From DATAYF01 sp036272735 (GTDB lineage: Bacteria; Chloroflexota; Ktedonobacteria; Ktedonobacterales; Ktedonobacteraceae), in assembly GCA_036272735.1 (NCBI GenBank), contig DATAYF010000338.1, forward strand, positions 1 through 13,188: 13,188 bases of DNA. The letters run 5' to 3'. Within the stretch, counting starts at the first letter, position 1. Each line of letters begins with the position of its first letter. The position numbers were made by a program, and so were the translations under genes. This document shows, one piece after another, positions 7,186 through 13,188 of the stretch. Under the pieces are notes generated by a model. That model was given only the letters and a program-made list of their open reading frames with translations. It was not told where the DNA came from and did no database searches.

Positions 7186-8118
7186 TTATTTTCCTGTTCC
7201 CTGCTGTAAAGCCGTCTCCAATGTGTCCAACTGTCCCATCATCCAGGTCTGATAGGTTTTGCTCGGAGGCATGGTCTCAGAAACAGGAACGACGGGAATA
7301 TTCTGTTTTTTTGCCTCGTTCTGCACGTTTGTGGTGATCGGCGTCACGGTCTGCACATTATAGATGAGTATTTTGGCCTGCTTCTGATTGATTTCGTTAT
7401 TAATGGCCGCGACGGTATTAGCAGGCGGATCGGTGCCCTCGGCGTTCGCCTTCATAAATTCGAAAGGCGTGAGCACCTTCAGTCCTTCCGGCGTCGTCTG
7501 ATAGAGATAAATCGTCTCCGTCAAGGCAATTGGCGTCCCATTATAGCGGCTGTGAATTTCGTCGATCTTCTGTTGCAGCGGCGTGAGCGACTGCGTAAAG
7601 GTGGCGAGATTCTTATCAAAGGTAGAACTATCAGCGCTATCCAGCTTTTTCAGGGCATTGGTGATCGCCTGAGCAATAGCTGGCATATTATTTACACCAT
7701 ACCAGACGTGCGGGTTATCAGGCAAGGGGTGGTTGGCAAGCGTGCCACCCGTCAGCACGATTCTGTTGGCGTTGGGTGATCCTGAGAGCAACTTGTCCAT
7801 CCAGTCATCGTAGCCAAGCCCGCTCTTAATCACCAGATCGGCGCTACTGACCTTCGCGGCTGTCTGTACATTCGAGGTATATTCATGAGGATCAACGTTA
7901 GGATCAGAAAGAATACTGGTGACGTTCACATGGCTCCCACCCAACTGCTTGACCACGTCACCATAGAAATTCTCCGCCGCCACTACCTTAATCACCTTCG
8001 AGGACGATGTACCGCCTGTAGGACCACTCGCGGTCCCTCCTGAGCAGGCGCTCAACAAAAATAAACAAACAATCATAGCGGGCAGTAACAAAGAACGCGC
8101 CCGTGTGCGTGAAAGCAT
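7186..8118 (-). CDS. znuA: Metal-binding lipoprotein of ABC importer (ZnuA/SBP_bac_9 family)
   Basis: This 310-aa protein has an Arg-containing signal peptide and lipobox LLSAC with lipidated C25, so it is an extracytoplasmic membrane-anchored metal-binding protein. Aligning family landmarks by eye gives likely metal ligands H78 (VDPHEY), H137 (DNPHVWY), E201 (LTETIYLY) and E281 (VSETMPP). The third site is Glu rather than the His of typical ZnuA. There is no His-rich loop. The ATG at 8118 is chosen over 8166 because GGGAGG lies six bases upstream and the signal peptide then starts normally. It is the first gene of the five-gene operon to zur, driven by the promoter at 8194-8222. Metal could be zinc (by context) or manganese (by ligand set). 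Confidence 0.9.
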   Translation of the reverse strand: MLSRTRARSLLLPAMIVCLFLLSACSGGTASGPTGGTSSSKVIKVVAAENFYGDVVKQLGGSHVNVTSILSDPNVDPHEYTSNVQTAAKVSSADLVIKSGLGYDDWMDKLLSGSPNANRIVLTGGTLANHPLPDNPHVWYGVNNMPAIAQAITNALKKLDSADSSTFDKNLATFTQSLTPLQQKIDEIHSRYNGTPIALTETIYLYQTTPEGLKVLTPFEFMKANAEGTDPPANTVAAINNEINQKQAKILIYNVQTVTPITTNVQNEAKKQNIPVVPVSETMPPSKTYQTWMMGQLDTLETALQQGTGK

Positions 8119-8162
8119 AACAATCCTCCCAATAAAGGTGGTACACAAAATAAACAATAAGA

Positions 8163-8183
8163 ACATTGTTGTTGAGACAATGT
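8163..8183 (-). other. Hairpin at the 5' end of the left importer mRNA
   Basis: ACATTGT-TGTTGAG-ACAATGT is a perfect 7-bp inverted repeat with a 7-base loop. It begins within a few bases of the predicted transcription start (about 8187). A 5'-terminal stem can stabilise mRNA; this is inference. Confidence 0.5.
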
Positions 8184-8193
8184 ATCTTTTGAG

Positions 8194-8222
8194 AGATTAC
8201 CATACCCTGCGGACGTTGTCAA
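8194..8222 (-). promoter_or_regulatory. Promoter of the left importer-zur operon
   Basis: On the minus strand TTGACA (8222-8217), 17-bp spacer, TAATCT (8199-8194). The first two bases of the -35 belong to the operator at 8221-8239. Confidence 0.8.
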
Positions 8223-8239
8223 TGAGATTTTGTCTCATT
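8221..8239. promoter_or_regulatory. Zur-type operator between divergent importer promoters
   Basis: AATGAGA-TTTTG-TCTCATT is a perfect 7-bp inverted repeat. It overlaps the -35 of the minus-strand promoter on its left edge and the -35 of the plus-strand promoter on its right edge. One bound repressor could therefore silence both importers' first transcripts. Confidence 0.85.
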
Positions 8240-8267
8240 TGCCAGATCGCAACGAAAAATGTATACT
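8239..8267 (+). promoter_or_regulatory. Promoter of the solitary permease gene
   Basis: TTGCCA (8239-8244, one mismatch to consensus), 17-bp spacer, TATACT (8262-8267). It mirrors the divergent promoter. Transcription should start near 8274, leaving a leader of about 140 bases. Confidence 0.7.
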
Positions 8268-8329
8268 ACTTTGCAGATTGACTTATATAGAGCAGACCTG
8301 AGCGAATTATCGTGAGGCCACATAGACAA

Positions 8330-8360
8330 TGATCTACTGAGTTACCAACTCAGTAGATCA
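8330..8360. other. Perfect 31-bp palindrome in the permease leader
   Basis: TGATCTACTGAGTT-ACC-AACTCAGTAGATCA is a perfect 14-bp inverted repeat around a 3-base spacer. It lies in the untranslated leader between the promoter at 8239-8267 and the start at 8415. No T-run follows on either strand, so it is not a standard terminator. It may be an RNA hairpin or the operator of a second DNA-binding protein. Confidence 0.75.
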
Positions 8361-8414
8361 GGATCAATATTATACCTGTGTGCGAGAAAAAGATACCTTG
8401 TGATGGAGAAAGAG

Positions 8415-9326
8415 ATGATTTCCCTATTTCAGCAGCAATTTGTGCAAAATGCTTTTCTGGCGGGAACGATAGTGGCACTGATCAGCGCCATTATCGGCTA
8501 TTTTGTGGTCTTGCGTGCTCAGGCTTTTGCCAGCGACTCGCTGTCGCATATTGGTTTTGCCGGTTCCACCGGAGGCCCTTTGTTCGGCCTGAGTTCGCTG
8601 ATTGGCATGTTTATGTTGACGATGCTCAGCGCACTCGGCATTGGCGCACTGGGTGAGCGCGTGCGAGGACGCGATGTGGAGACGGGCATGGTGCTGGCCT
8701 TTGCCCTGGGGCTAGGGGTCCTGTTCACCGGTCTTTACGCCTCAGGAGGAGATGCCAGCGCCACGGTTAACGCGCTCTTCGGCTCGATCTTGAGCGTAAC
8801 GCAAGCCAATGTGCTGATTACGGGAATTGCTGGTGTACTCGTGCTGGTAATACTGGCGGTGCTGTTTCGGCCCCTGCTCTTCGCCTCTATCGATCCCGAG
8901 GTCGCGCAAGCACGGGGTATCCCACTGCGCCTGTTCTCGATCCTCTTCCTGCTCCTGCTGGCTGCGACCATCGCTATTGCCATTCAAGTTGTGGGAGCGT
9001 TACTCGTGTTCGCTTTGTTGATCGCTCCAGCCGCAAGCGCTGCCCGCTTTACGCATCGTCCGTTCACAACGATTGCCCTCTCTATCGTGCTTGGCGTGGC
9101 GATTACCTGGCTCGGCCTCGTACTGACGGTGTTTGGCACCGGTCGTTACCTGCCCGCCAGCTTTTATATCGCCACCCTGGCGACCCTGGTCTATGTCGTT
9201 GCCTTCGTTGCCAGCCGCTGGTCCACTGCACGTCGCGCACGCTTAGACGGGCGTGTCCATTCATCTCATGAGCGTCTTGTCGGCATGAATCATCACCACT
9301 GCGTGCAAAGCGAAGTCGAACGCTAA
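8415..9326 (+). CDS. znuB: Metal ABC transporter permease, type B (ZnuB-like), separate transcription unit
   Basis: This 303-aa ABC-3 family membrane protein has SLSHIGFAG at 42-50 and the coupling loop DPEVAQARGIP at 160-170. It is a close paralogue of the type-B permease at 4506-5381. The ATG at 8415 is preferred over GTG 8400 or ATG 8403 because GGAG sits six bases upstream, and it aligns with the paralogue's start. The hydrophilic C-terminus ends with a His cluster (NHHHC). Unusually, it has its own promoter and terminator and is separated from the rest of the second importer set, with which it presumably works; it could also pair with left-cluster components. Confidence 0.9.
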   Translation: MISLFQQQFVQNAFLAGTIVALISAIIGYFVVLRAQAFASDSLSHIGFAGSTGGPLFGLSSLIGMFMLTMLSALGIGALGERVRGRDVETGMVLAFALGLGVLFTGLYASGGDASATVNALFGSILSVTQANVLITGIAGVLVLVILAVLFRPLLFASIDPEVAQARGIPLRLFSILFLLLLAATIAIAIQVVGALLVFALLIAPAASAARFTHRPFTTIALSIVLGVAITWLGLVLTVFGTGRYLPASFYIATLATLVYVVAFVASRWSTARRARLDGRVHSSHERLVGMNHHHCVQSEVER

Positions 9327-9351
9327 CGAAATCACCTCCATACCTGGTATC

Positions 9352-9394
9352 AAGAGGCATTGCAAGTCGATCTGCACTGCCTCTTTGTTGTCTT
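9352..9394 (+). terminator. Rho-independent terminator after the solitary permease gene
   Basis: AAGAGGCA and TGCCTCTT (8 bp) pair, then after one mismatch TGCA pairs with TGCA around an 8-base loop. The T-rich tail TTTGTTGTCTT follows. It ends the permease transcript upstream of the next promoter. Confidence 0.75.
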
Positions 9395-9450
9395 CACCTG
9401 CCCTTTCTTACGCTATCAGCAGTCGCGACCATGCAGGACGATCAAAAGTT

Positions 9451-9469
9451 AATGAGATGACGTCTCATT
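9451..9469. promoter_or_regulatory. Zur-type operator of the right importer operon
   Basis: AATGAGA-TGACG-TCTCATT is a perfect 7-bp inverted repeat. Outside it GT and AC also pair after one mismatch, giving a 25-bp near-palindrome (9448-9472). It overlaps the -35 of the downstream promoter and has the same arms as the site at 8221. Confidence 0.85.
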
Positions 9470-9496
9470 GACAAGGCAGAATAAAGCTGCTATAGT
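9468..9496 (+). promoter_or_regulatory. Promoter of the right importer operon
   Basis: TTGACA (9468-9473), 17-bp spacer, TATAGT (9491-9496): near-consensus sigma70. Transcription should start near 9503, about 45 bases before the lipoprotein gene. Confidence 0.82.
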
Positions 9497-9547
9497 TTTT
9501 ATTATTGATACGAAGTTTCATTTAATACATTGTTAGAAAGAAAAACT

Positions 9548-10462
9548 ATGGTCAAGCACTTTTTGAAGCCCGCTGTCCTTTTCTGTCTGCTGCTCATCCC
9601 CATTTTCGCGAGTTGTTCGTCCGCGCCAGCAGGAAATTCGGCGGCGAGTTCCACTGGTAAAACTCTTACTGTGGTTGCTGCTGAAGATTTTTGGGGCAGT
9701 ATCGCCGCTCAGCTTGGCGGTAAGCATGTCACTGTGAATAGTATCGTTTCTTCTCCGAATGTCGATCCACACGGCTATGAAAGCACCGCCAACGATGCGC
9801 GCTCATTCGCGCAAGCCGATTATGTGATTCTCAATGGTGTTGGTTATGATGATTGGGGACAGAAGCTGCTCGACGCCAATCCGAGCAGTACACGCAAAGT
9901 ATTTAACGTTGGCAACTACCTGGGTAAGAAAAGCGGTGATAATCCACACCTCTGGTACAATCCAGCGTATGTGGAGAAGGCGGCTGACCAGATTACCGCC
10001 AATTATCAAGCACTCGATCCCGGTGATAAAGCTTATTATACGCAACAACGCCAGCTCTTTGAGCAAGCGCTCAAGCCGTATCACGATGCCATCGCGACCA
10101 TTCAGAAGCAATTTGCCGGTCAACCTATTGGCTCCTCCGAGTCTATTTATGTCTACATGGCGCAAACCCTGCACCTTAACCTCATCACCCCTGCCGCGTA
10201 CCTGAACGCGGAAAACAATGGCACCGAGCCGCCAACTAGCGCGGTGACGCAGTTCAATCAGCAAATTAGCCAGAAAAAGATACACGTGATGATGCTCGAT
10301 GTGCAAAATATCTCGAACCAGACGCGCAATCTGGCTCTGCTGGTCAAGCAACAACATATCCCCATTGTCGAGATTACCGAGACGATACGGCCAGCCGGGG
10401 CCACCTTTCAATCGTGGCAATACGCTCAGCTCCAGGCCCTTGAAAAAGCGCTGGCACAGTAG
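9548..10462 (+). CDS. znuA: Metal-binding lipoprotein of second ABC importer (ZnuA/SBP_bac_9 family)
   Basis: This 304-aa protein has a signal peptide and lipobox FASC (lipidated C23). Likely metal ligands by family landmarks are H75 (VDPHGY), H134 (DNPHLWY), E198 (SSESIYVY) and E278 (ITETIRP), the same H-H-E-E set as the paralogue at 7186-8118. The C-terminal ATFQSWQYAQLQALEKAL is typical of actinomycete and Chloroflexota members of this family. ATG 9548 is chosen because TTG 9530 would add a charged extension before the signal peptide; the ribosome site (AGAAAG) is weak. It is the first gene of the operon with the ATPase (next start 9 bp after the stop). Confidence 0.9.
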   Translation: MVKHFLKPAVLFCLLLIPIFASCSSAPAGNSAASSTGKTLTVVAAEDFWGSIAAQLGGKHVTVNSIVSSPNVDPHGYESTANDARSFAQADYVILNGVGYDDWGQKLLDANPSSTRKVFNVGNYLGKKSGDNPHLWYNPAYVEKAADQITANYQALDPGDKAYYTQQRQLFEQALKPYHDAIATIQKQFAGQPIGSSESIYVYMAQTLHLNLITPAAYLNAENNGTEPPTSAVTQFNQQISQKKIHVMMLDVQNISNQTRNLALLVKQQHIPIVEITETIRPAGATFQSWQYAQLQALEKALAQ

Positions 10463-10471
10463 GAAAGCGAG

Positions 10472-11320
10472 ATGGACCCAATGGTACAATACGATGCGCC
10501 ACAGACATCTTTCCCTCATCAGTCCGCCATCCTTGTGGATCAGGCGTCGATCAGGCTGGGGAAACGTCTGATCTGGCAAGAGGCAGCATTTACGATTGCC
10601 ACCGGTGAGTTTATCACGATCATCGGTCCGAATGGGGCTGGCAAATCGACGCTGTTGCGTGTGCTGCTGGGTTTGCTTCCGCTCAGTACGGGCGCTGTGA
10701 CTATTTTGGGGCAGGTTCCGCACCGGGGCAACCCTTTGATCGGTTATGTTCCTCAGCGGCGCACACTTGATGCTGACCTGCGTGTGCGCGCCTTTGATTT
10801 TGTGGCCCTTGGTCTTGATGGACACCGCTGGGGCATAGCCATTCCTTTTCATGCACGTCACCGGAGACAGCAAGTAGTGCACGAGGCTCTGGAAGCAGTT
10901 GGCGCGACCGCGTATGCCTATCGAGCGGTTGGCAAACTTTCCGGCGGCGAACAGCAACGTCTCCTGCTGGCCCAGGCACTGCTGGCTCAGCCAAAAATCC
11001 TTTTGTTAGATGAGCCGCTAGCCAGCCTTGATATGCGCAACCAGAGTGCTATGGCGCGTGAGATTGCTCAGGTGGCGCGTACTCGCGGCATCACGGTGCT
11101 GCTCGTTTCACACGATGTCAACCCATTGCTCCCTTTTACCGACCGGGTACTCTACGTTGCACAACAACGCATTGCGCTCGGAACGGCGGAGGAAATTATT
11201 ACGAGCGAACATCTCTCACAGCTCTATGATGCGCCAATTGAGGTGGTGCGCGATAGCCGTGGTCGTGTGCTGGTATTTGGTCAAGAGGAGCAAGGTGCAG
11301 CTTACTCACTCACATACTAA
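10472..11320 (+). CDS. znuC: Metal ABC transporter ATPase (ZnuC-like), second importer
   Basis: This 282-aa ABC ATPase has intact Walker A GPNGAGKST at 52-60, YVPQ Q-loop near 92-95, signature LSGGEQQR at 156-163, Walker B ILLLDEP at 176-182, and switch H214 (VSHD). Compared with the 256-aa paralogue it carries an extra N-terminus of about 13 residues and a longer C-terminus. AGGA, overlapping the previous stop, lies seven bases before the ATG at 10472; a second ATG (10481) is possible. It energises uptake with the lipoprotein upstream and the permease downstream. Confidence 0.93.
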   Translation: MDPMVQYDAPQTSFPHQSAILVDQASIRLGKRLIWQEAAFTIATGEFITIIGPNGAGKSTLLRVLLGLLPLSTGAVTILGQVPHRGNPLIGYVPQRRTLDADLRVRAFDFVALGLDGHRWGIAIPFHARHRRQQVVHEALEAVGATAYAYRAVGKLSGGEQQRLLLAQALLAQPKILLLDEPLASLDMRNQSAMAREIAQVARTRGITVLLVSHDVNPLLPFTDRVLYVAQQRIALGTAEEIITSEHLSQLYDAPIEVVRDSRGRVLVFGQEEQGAAYSLTY

Positions 11321-11325
11321 CGCTT

Positions 11326-11360
11326 ATAAGGATGATGTTCGCTATGAACGTCATCCTTAT
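11326..11360 (+). other. Intergenic hairpin between ATPase and permease genes (right importer)
   Basis: ATAAGGATGATGTTC and GAACGTCATCCTTAT form a 15-bp stem (one G-U pair) with a 5-base loop (GCTAT). It starts 6 bp after the ATPase stop. No T-run follows. It occupies the same gene junction as the hairpin at 6359-6379, though the sequences differ. Confidence 0.7.
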
Positions 11361-11411
11361 CTCTATAAAATTCAGGTACATACTAGAAAATTGATCAGGG
11401 GAGCTATCAGC

Positions 11412-12296
11412 ATGTTACTTTCTTCGCTTGCCAGTGAGCCTATCCTCTCGTGGAACCTGCTCATGGACCTGCAAGCTATGTTCCAATATGCCTTCATGCA
11501 AAACGCCTTCATCGCCGGAACCGCTGTAGCCATCGTCGCTGGCGTCGTCGGCTATTTTGTCGTACTACGCGGTCTCTCGTTTGCCGCTCACGCGCTGTCG
11601 CATATTGGTTTTACCGGTGCCACCGCTGCTGTCGTGCTAGGGATCAGCCCATTGTACGGCCTGCTGCTCTTCGCAGGTTGCGGGTCGTGCATCATGGGAT
11701 TTCTGAGCAAAAAAATATTTGGGCGTGATGCGATTATTGGTATTGTCCTGGCCTGGGCATTGGGACTGGGCGTCTTTTTCTTGAGCCTGTACGCTGGCTA
11801 TGCAAACGAAGCCTATTCCATTCTCTTTGGGCAAATTCTCGGCATCAGTCAGGCCGACGTGCGTACGACGCTGCTTACCAGCCTGGTTACTCTGCTCGCC
11901 CTGGTCTTGATTTTTCGTCCTCTGCTCTTTTCCTCGCTCGATGAGGAGGTTGCCGAGGCGCGTGGCATCCCGACTCGCCTCATCTCGGTCCTTTTTATGA
12001 TAATCCTTGCTCTGGCTGTTTCAGCAGCGGTACAGGTTGTTGGTGTCTTGCTCATTTTTGCCCTGCTGGTCACGCCCGCTGCCATTGCCGAACGCTTGAG
12101 TGGCAAACCGTCGCGTGCCCTACTGCTTTCGGTCCTGCTCTCGGTTTTGTTTACCTGGTTTGGCCTGATTGTTTCATTTTACCTGCCTTATCCCGTCAGT
12201 TTTTCCATTACCAGCGCTGCGTTTGCCACATATCTGATTATCAGGATCATTCCTTTTGTTTCCAATATGCTTCCGCTACGTACAATACGTGCTTAA
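11412..12296 (+). CDS. znuB: Metal ABC transporter permease, type A (ZnuB-like), second importer
   Basis: This 294-aa ABC-3 membrane protein has ALSHIGFTG at 61-69, LGISQADV near 143-150, and the coupling loop DEEVAEARGIP at 177-187. It is most like the type-A permease at 5390-6328. The frame is open back to 11028, but ATG 11412 is chosen because AGGGGAG lies eight bases upstream, earlier codons overlap the ATPase gene and the hairpin, and the extension is not membrane-like. Internal ATGs at residues 18 and 23 are alternatives. It is the last gene of the operon. Confidence 0.9.
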   Translation: MLLSSLASEPILSWNLLMDLQAMFQYAFMQNAFIAGTAVAIVAGVVGYFVVLRGLSFAAHALSHIGFTGATAAVVLGISPLYGLLLFAGCGSCIMGFLSKKIFGRDAIIGIVLAWALGLGVFFLSLYAGYANEAYSILFGQILGISQADVRTTLLTSLVTLLALVLIFRPLLFSSLDEEVAEARGIPTRLISVLFMIILALAVSAAVQVVGVLLIFALLVTPAAIAERLSGKPSRALLLSVLLSVLFTWFGLIVSFYLPYPVSFSITSAAFATYLIIRIIPFVSNMLPLRTIRA

Positions 12297-12301
12297 ACAG
12301 A

Positions 12302-12333
12302 AAGAGCGTTGCGAGTCAACCCGCGACGCCCTT
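12302..12333 (-). terminator. Imperfect hairpin between convergent genes, probable terminator
   Basis: AAGAGCGTTGCGAG pairs with CCCGCGACGCCCTT with two mismatches and one G-U. On the minus strand it is followed by the T-rich TTCTGTTTAA, so it best serves the gene at 12352-12741. It may also stop the plus-strand importer transcript. Confidence 0.55.
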
Positions 12334-12351
12334 CATGTCAGTTCCTGTCAG

Positions 12352-12741
12352 TTAGCAATCGATCAATTCTGGCTTCTGATTCAAGATCTGGCTGCGTGGT
12401 GAGATAAATTCCTCGTACGCCGCACCAAGCTGGTCCTTTCTAAAGAGGGCTACGCGATGACAATTTTGGAAGGCCAGCTTCACCCCAAAATGTTCCTCTA
12501 TCGCGTGACGCATCGAGTCGCTTGCCAGCACGCGCAAGAGTTGGCCGCGTGCCTGTTCGTTTGGTGGTGGAACCTGGTTGTCCGCAAATGGCTCGGTATT
12601 GGCTTCGAGCCTGTTGGCGAGACCCTCGATAAGCTGCCAGGCATAGGGTAGCGATTCCTTGACGCAGCTCAGAAAATCGTTGGAACTGATTTCGCCCGCC
12701 TGAGCTTGCTCAAGCAAGGTCGTTGGAACGGTAAGAGACAT
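12352..12741 (-). CDS. SCO5389-like conserved hypothetical protein
   Basis: This 129-aa cytosolic protein starts MSLTVPTTLLEQAQAGEIS and contains SLPYAWQLIEGL, FADNQVPPPNEQARGQLLR and FGVKLAFQNCHRVALF. From memory this pattern matches the family annotated in actinomycetes as SCO5389 family, which has no known function. Conserved Cys and His (NCH near residue 93-95) are visible but do not form a recognisable metal motif. ATG 12741 follows AGGAG by nine bases. It lies 76 bp downstream of the probable ATPase gene on the same strand, and is unrelated to the metal genes as far as can be seen. Confidence 0.75.
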   Translation of the reverse strand: MSLTVPTTLLEQAQAGEISSNDFLSCVKESLPYAWQLIEGLANRLEANTEPFADNQVPPPNEQARGQLLRVLASDSMRHAIEEHFGVKLAFQNCHRVALFRKDQLGAAYEEFISPRSQILNQKPELIDC

Positions 12742-12761
12742 AGTTGTTTGCTCCTTTTGAG

Positions 12762-12780
12762 CAGGGCTGGTATTGCCCTG
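12762..12780 (-). other. Small hairpin between the two right-edge genes
   Basis: CAGGGC-TGGTATT-GCCCTG is a perfect 6-bp stem with a 7-base loop directly upstream of the ribosome site of the SCO5389-like gene. No T-tract follows. It may be a weak terminator or a translation-modulating element. Confidence 0.4.
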
Positions 12781-12817
12781 TTACCTAATAAAAATGGAAA
12801 CAACGTACAAAAACTGG

Positions 12818-13188
12818 CTACACGATTTCGGCCATCGGCTGATGTATCTGGGAGATGAGCCGATAAGCTGGATCGATCTGCCGCGTAAGATCCTCGCCCG
12901 TGGCTGCGTTGGCCCAGGAGAGCGCGTTCTTGCGGTGAAACGCTATCGTCTGGCGCTCGTACTTCTCCCAGTCTTTGTCGCGCCCATCGACCTCCCGCTG
13001 CATAAGCGCGAGAGCTTGCTTATTTCGCGCTTCAAGCTGCCGGAACGGCAGGTAGTTACCCTTCTCCATACTGCGTACATAGGCGGATCGCTCGACCCAG
13101 GTCAGCATGTTGTCGCTTACCTGCCCACGCAGAAAAGCCAGGTCCTCGTTGGTCTCTATCTTGTTGCCGATAACCTTGATGGCAACGT
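12818..13188 (-). CDS. C-terminal part of a probable MinD/CooC-like P-loop ATPase (runs off the window)
   Basis: The frame is open to the window edge, so the 5' end is missing; the first visible residues are VAIKVIGNKIETNEDLAFLR. The segment KVIGNKI...ED..FL resembles the late nucleotide-binding region of MinD/CooC-type ATPases, and the C-terminal part (EKYERQTIAFHRKNALSWANAATGEDL) resembles proteins found beside SCO5389-type genes in actinomycetes. Walker A would lie outside the window, so the assignment is tentative. Met at 13108 is internal, not the start. It is probably co-transcribed with the SCO5389-like gene. Confidence 0.55.
   Translation of the reverse strand, partial: VAIKVIGNKIETNEDLAFLRGQVSDNMLTWVERSAYVRSMEKGNYLPFRQLEARNKQALALMQREVDGRDKDWEKYERQTIAFHRKNALSWANAATGEDLTRQIDPAYRLISQIHQPMAEIV

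Noticed and set aside
8170..8190. Additional Zur box near the left operon's transcription start
   Set aside because: GTTGAGA-N5-TATCTTT matches only about 10 of 14 arm positions and is not symmetric.
8330..8360. Rho-independent terminator
   Set aside because: The stem is perfect but no T-rich tail follows on either strand, and it lies between a promoter and its gene.
9803..10957. 384-codon minus-strand open frame
   Set aside because: It lies opposite the lipoprotein and ATPase genes; no domain and no ribosome site rationale.
11028..11411. N-terminal extension of the last permease (open frame from 11028)
   Set aside because: It overlaps the ATPase gene out of frame, crosses the hairpin at 11326-11360, and is not membrane-like. 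A good ribosome site precedes ATG 11412.

Overview
The window is a zinc-homeostasis island, probably from a chromosome of a monoderm bacterium. I favour Chloroflexota, class Ktedonobacteria. The reasons are two lipoprotein substrate-binding proteins with no outer-membrane partner, a stand-alone WD40 propeller next to COG0523 GTPases, moderate GC, and a right-edge gene pair resembling actinomycete (SCO5389-type) genes. The lineage is inferred, not demonstrated.

Layout, left to right. (1) Positions 14-3831, minus strand: an operon of a small FmdB-type zinc ribbon, a 453-aa COG0523 GTPase, a WD40 propeller and a second COG0523 GTPase with a His-rich loop. The last three genes are tightly packed. 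(2) Positions 3960-8118, minus strand: a complete metal ABC importer (binding lipoprotein, ATPase, two permeases) followed by a Fur/Zur-family repressor. (3) Positions 8119-8414: a divergent control region. (4) Positions 8415-12296, plus strand: a second importer set, with one permease alone on its own transcription unit, then binding lipoprotein, ATPase and a second permease. (5) Positions 12352-13188, minus strand: an unrelated pair, a SCO5389-like protein and the C-terminus of a probable P-loop ATPase.

The unifying signal is an inverted repeat, AATGAGA-N5-TCTCATT. It occurs perfectly at 8221-8239 and 9451-9469 and in degenerate form at 3917-3935 (a weaker copy lies at 3858-3876). At each of the first three sites the last bases of the repeat run into TTGACA, the -35 hexamer of a sigma70-like promoter with a 17- or 18-bp spacer and a good -10. 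The 8221 site overlaps the -35 boxes of two divergent promoters. Its size and outer TGA...TCA fit a Fur-family box, so it is very probably the operator of the repressor encoded at 3960-4478.

The inferred model is that, when zinc is low, the repressor releases four promoters. These switch on two importers (each with one type-A and one type-B permease) and a metallochaperone operon whose WD40 propeller and zinc ribbon have no assigned role. Several hairpins (5' leaders at 8163-8183 and 8330-8360, and one between ATPase and permease in each importer set) suggest a further post-transcriptional layer.
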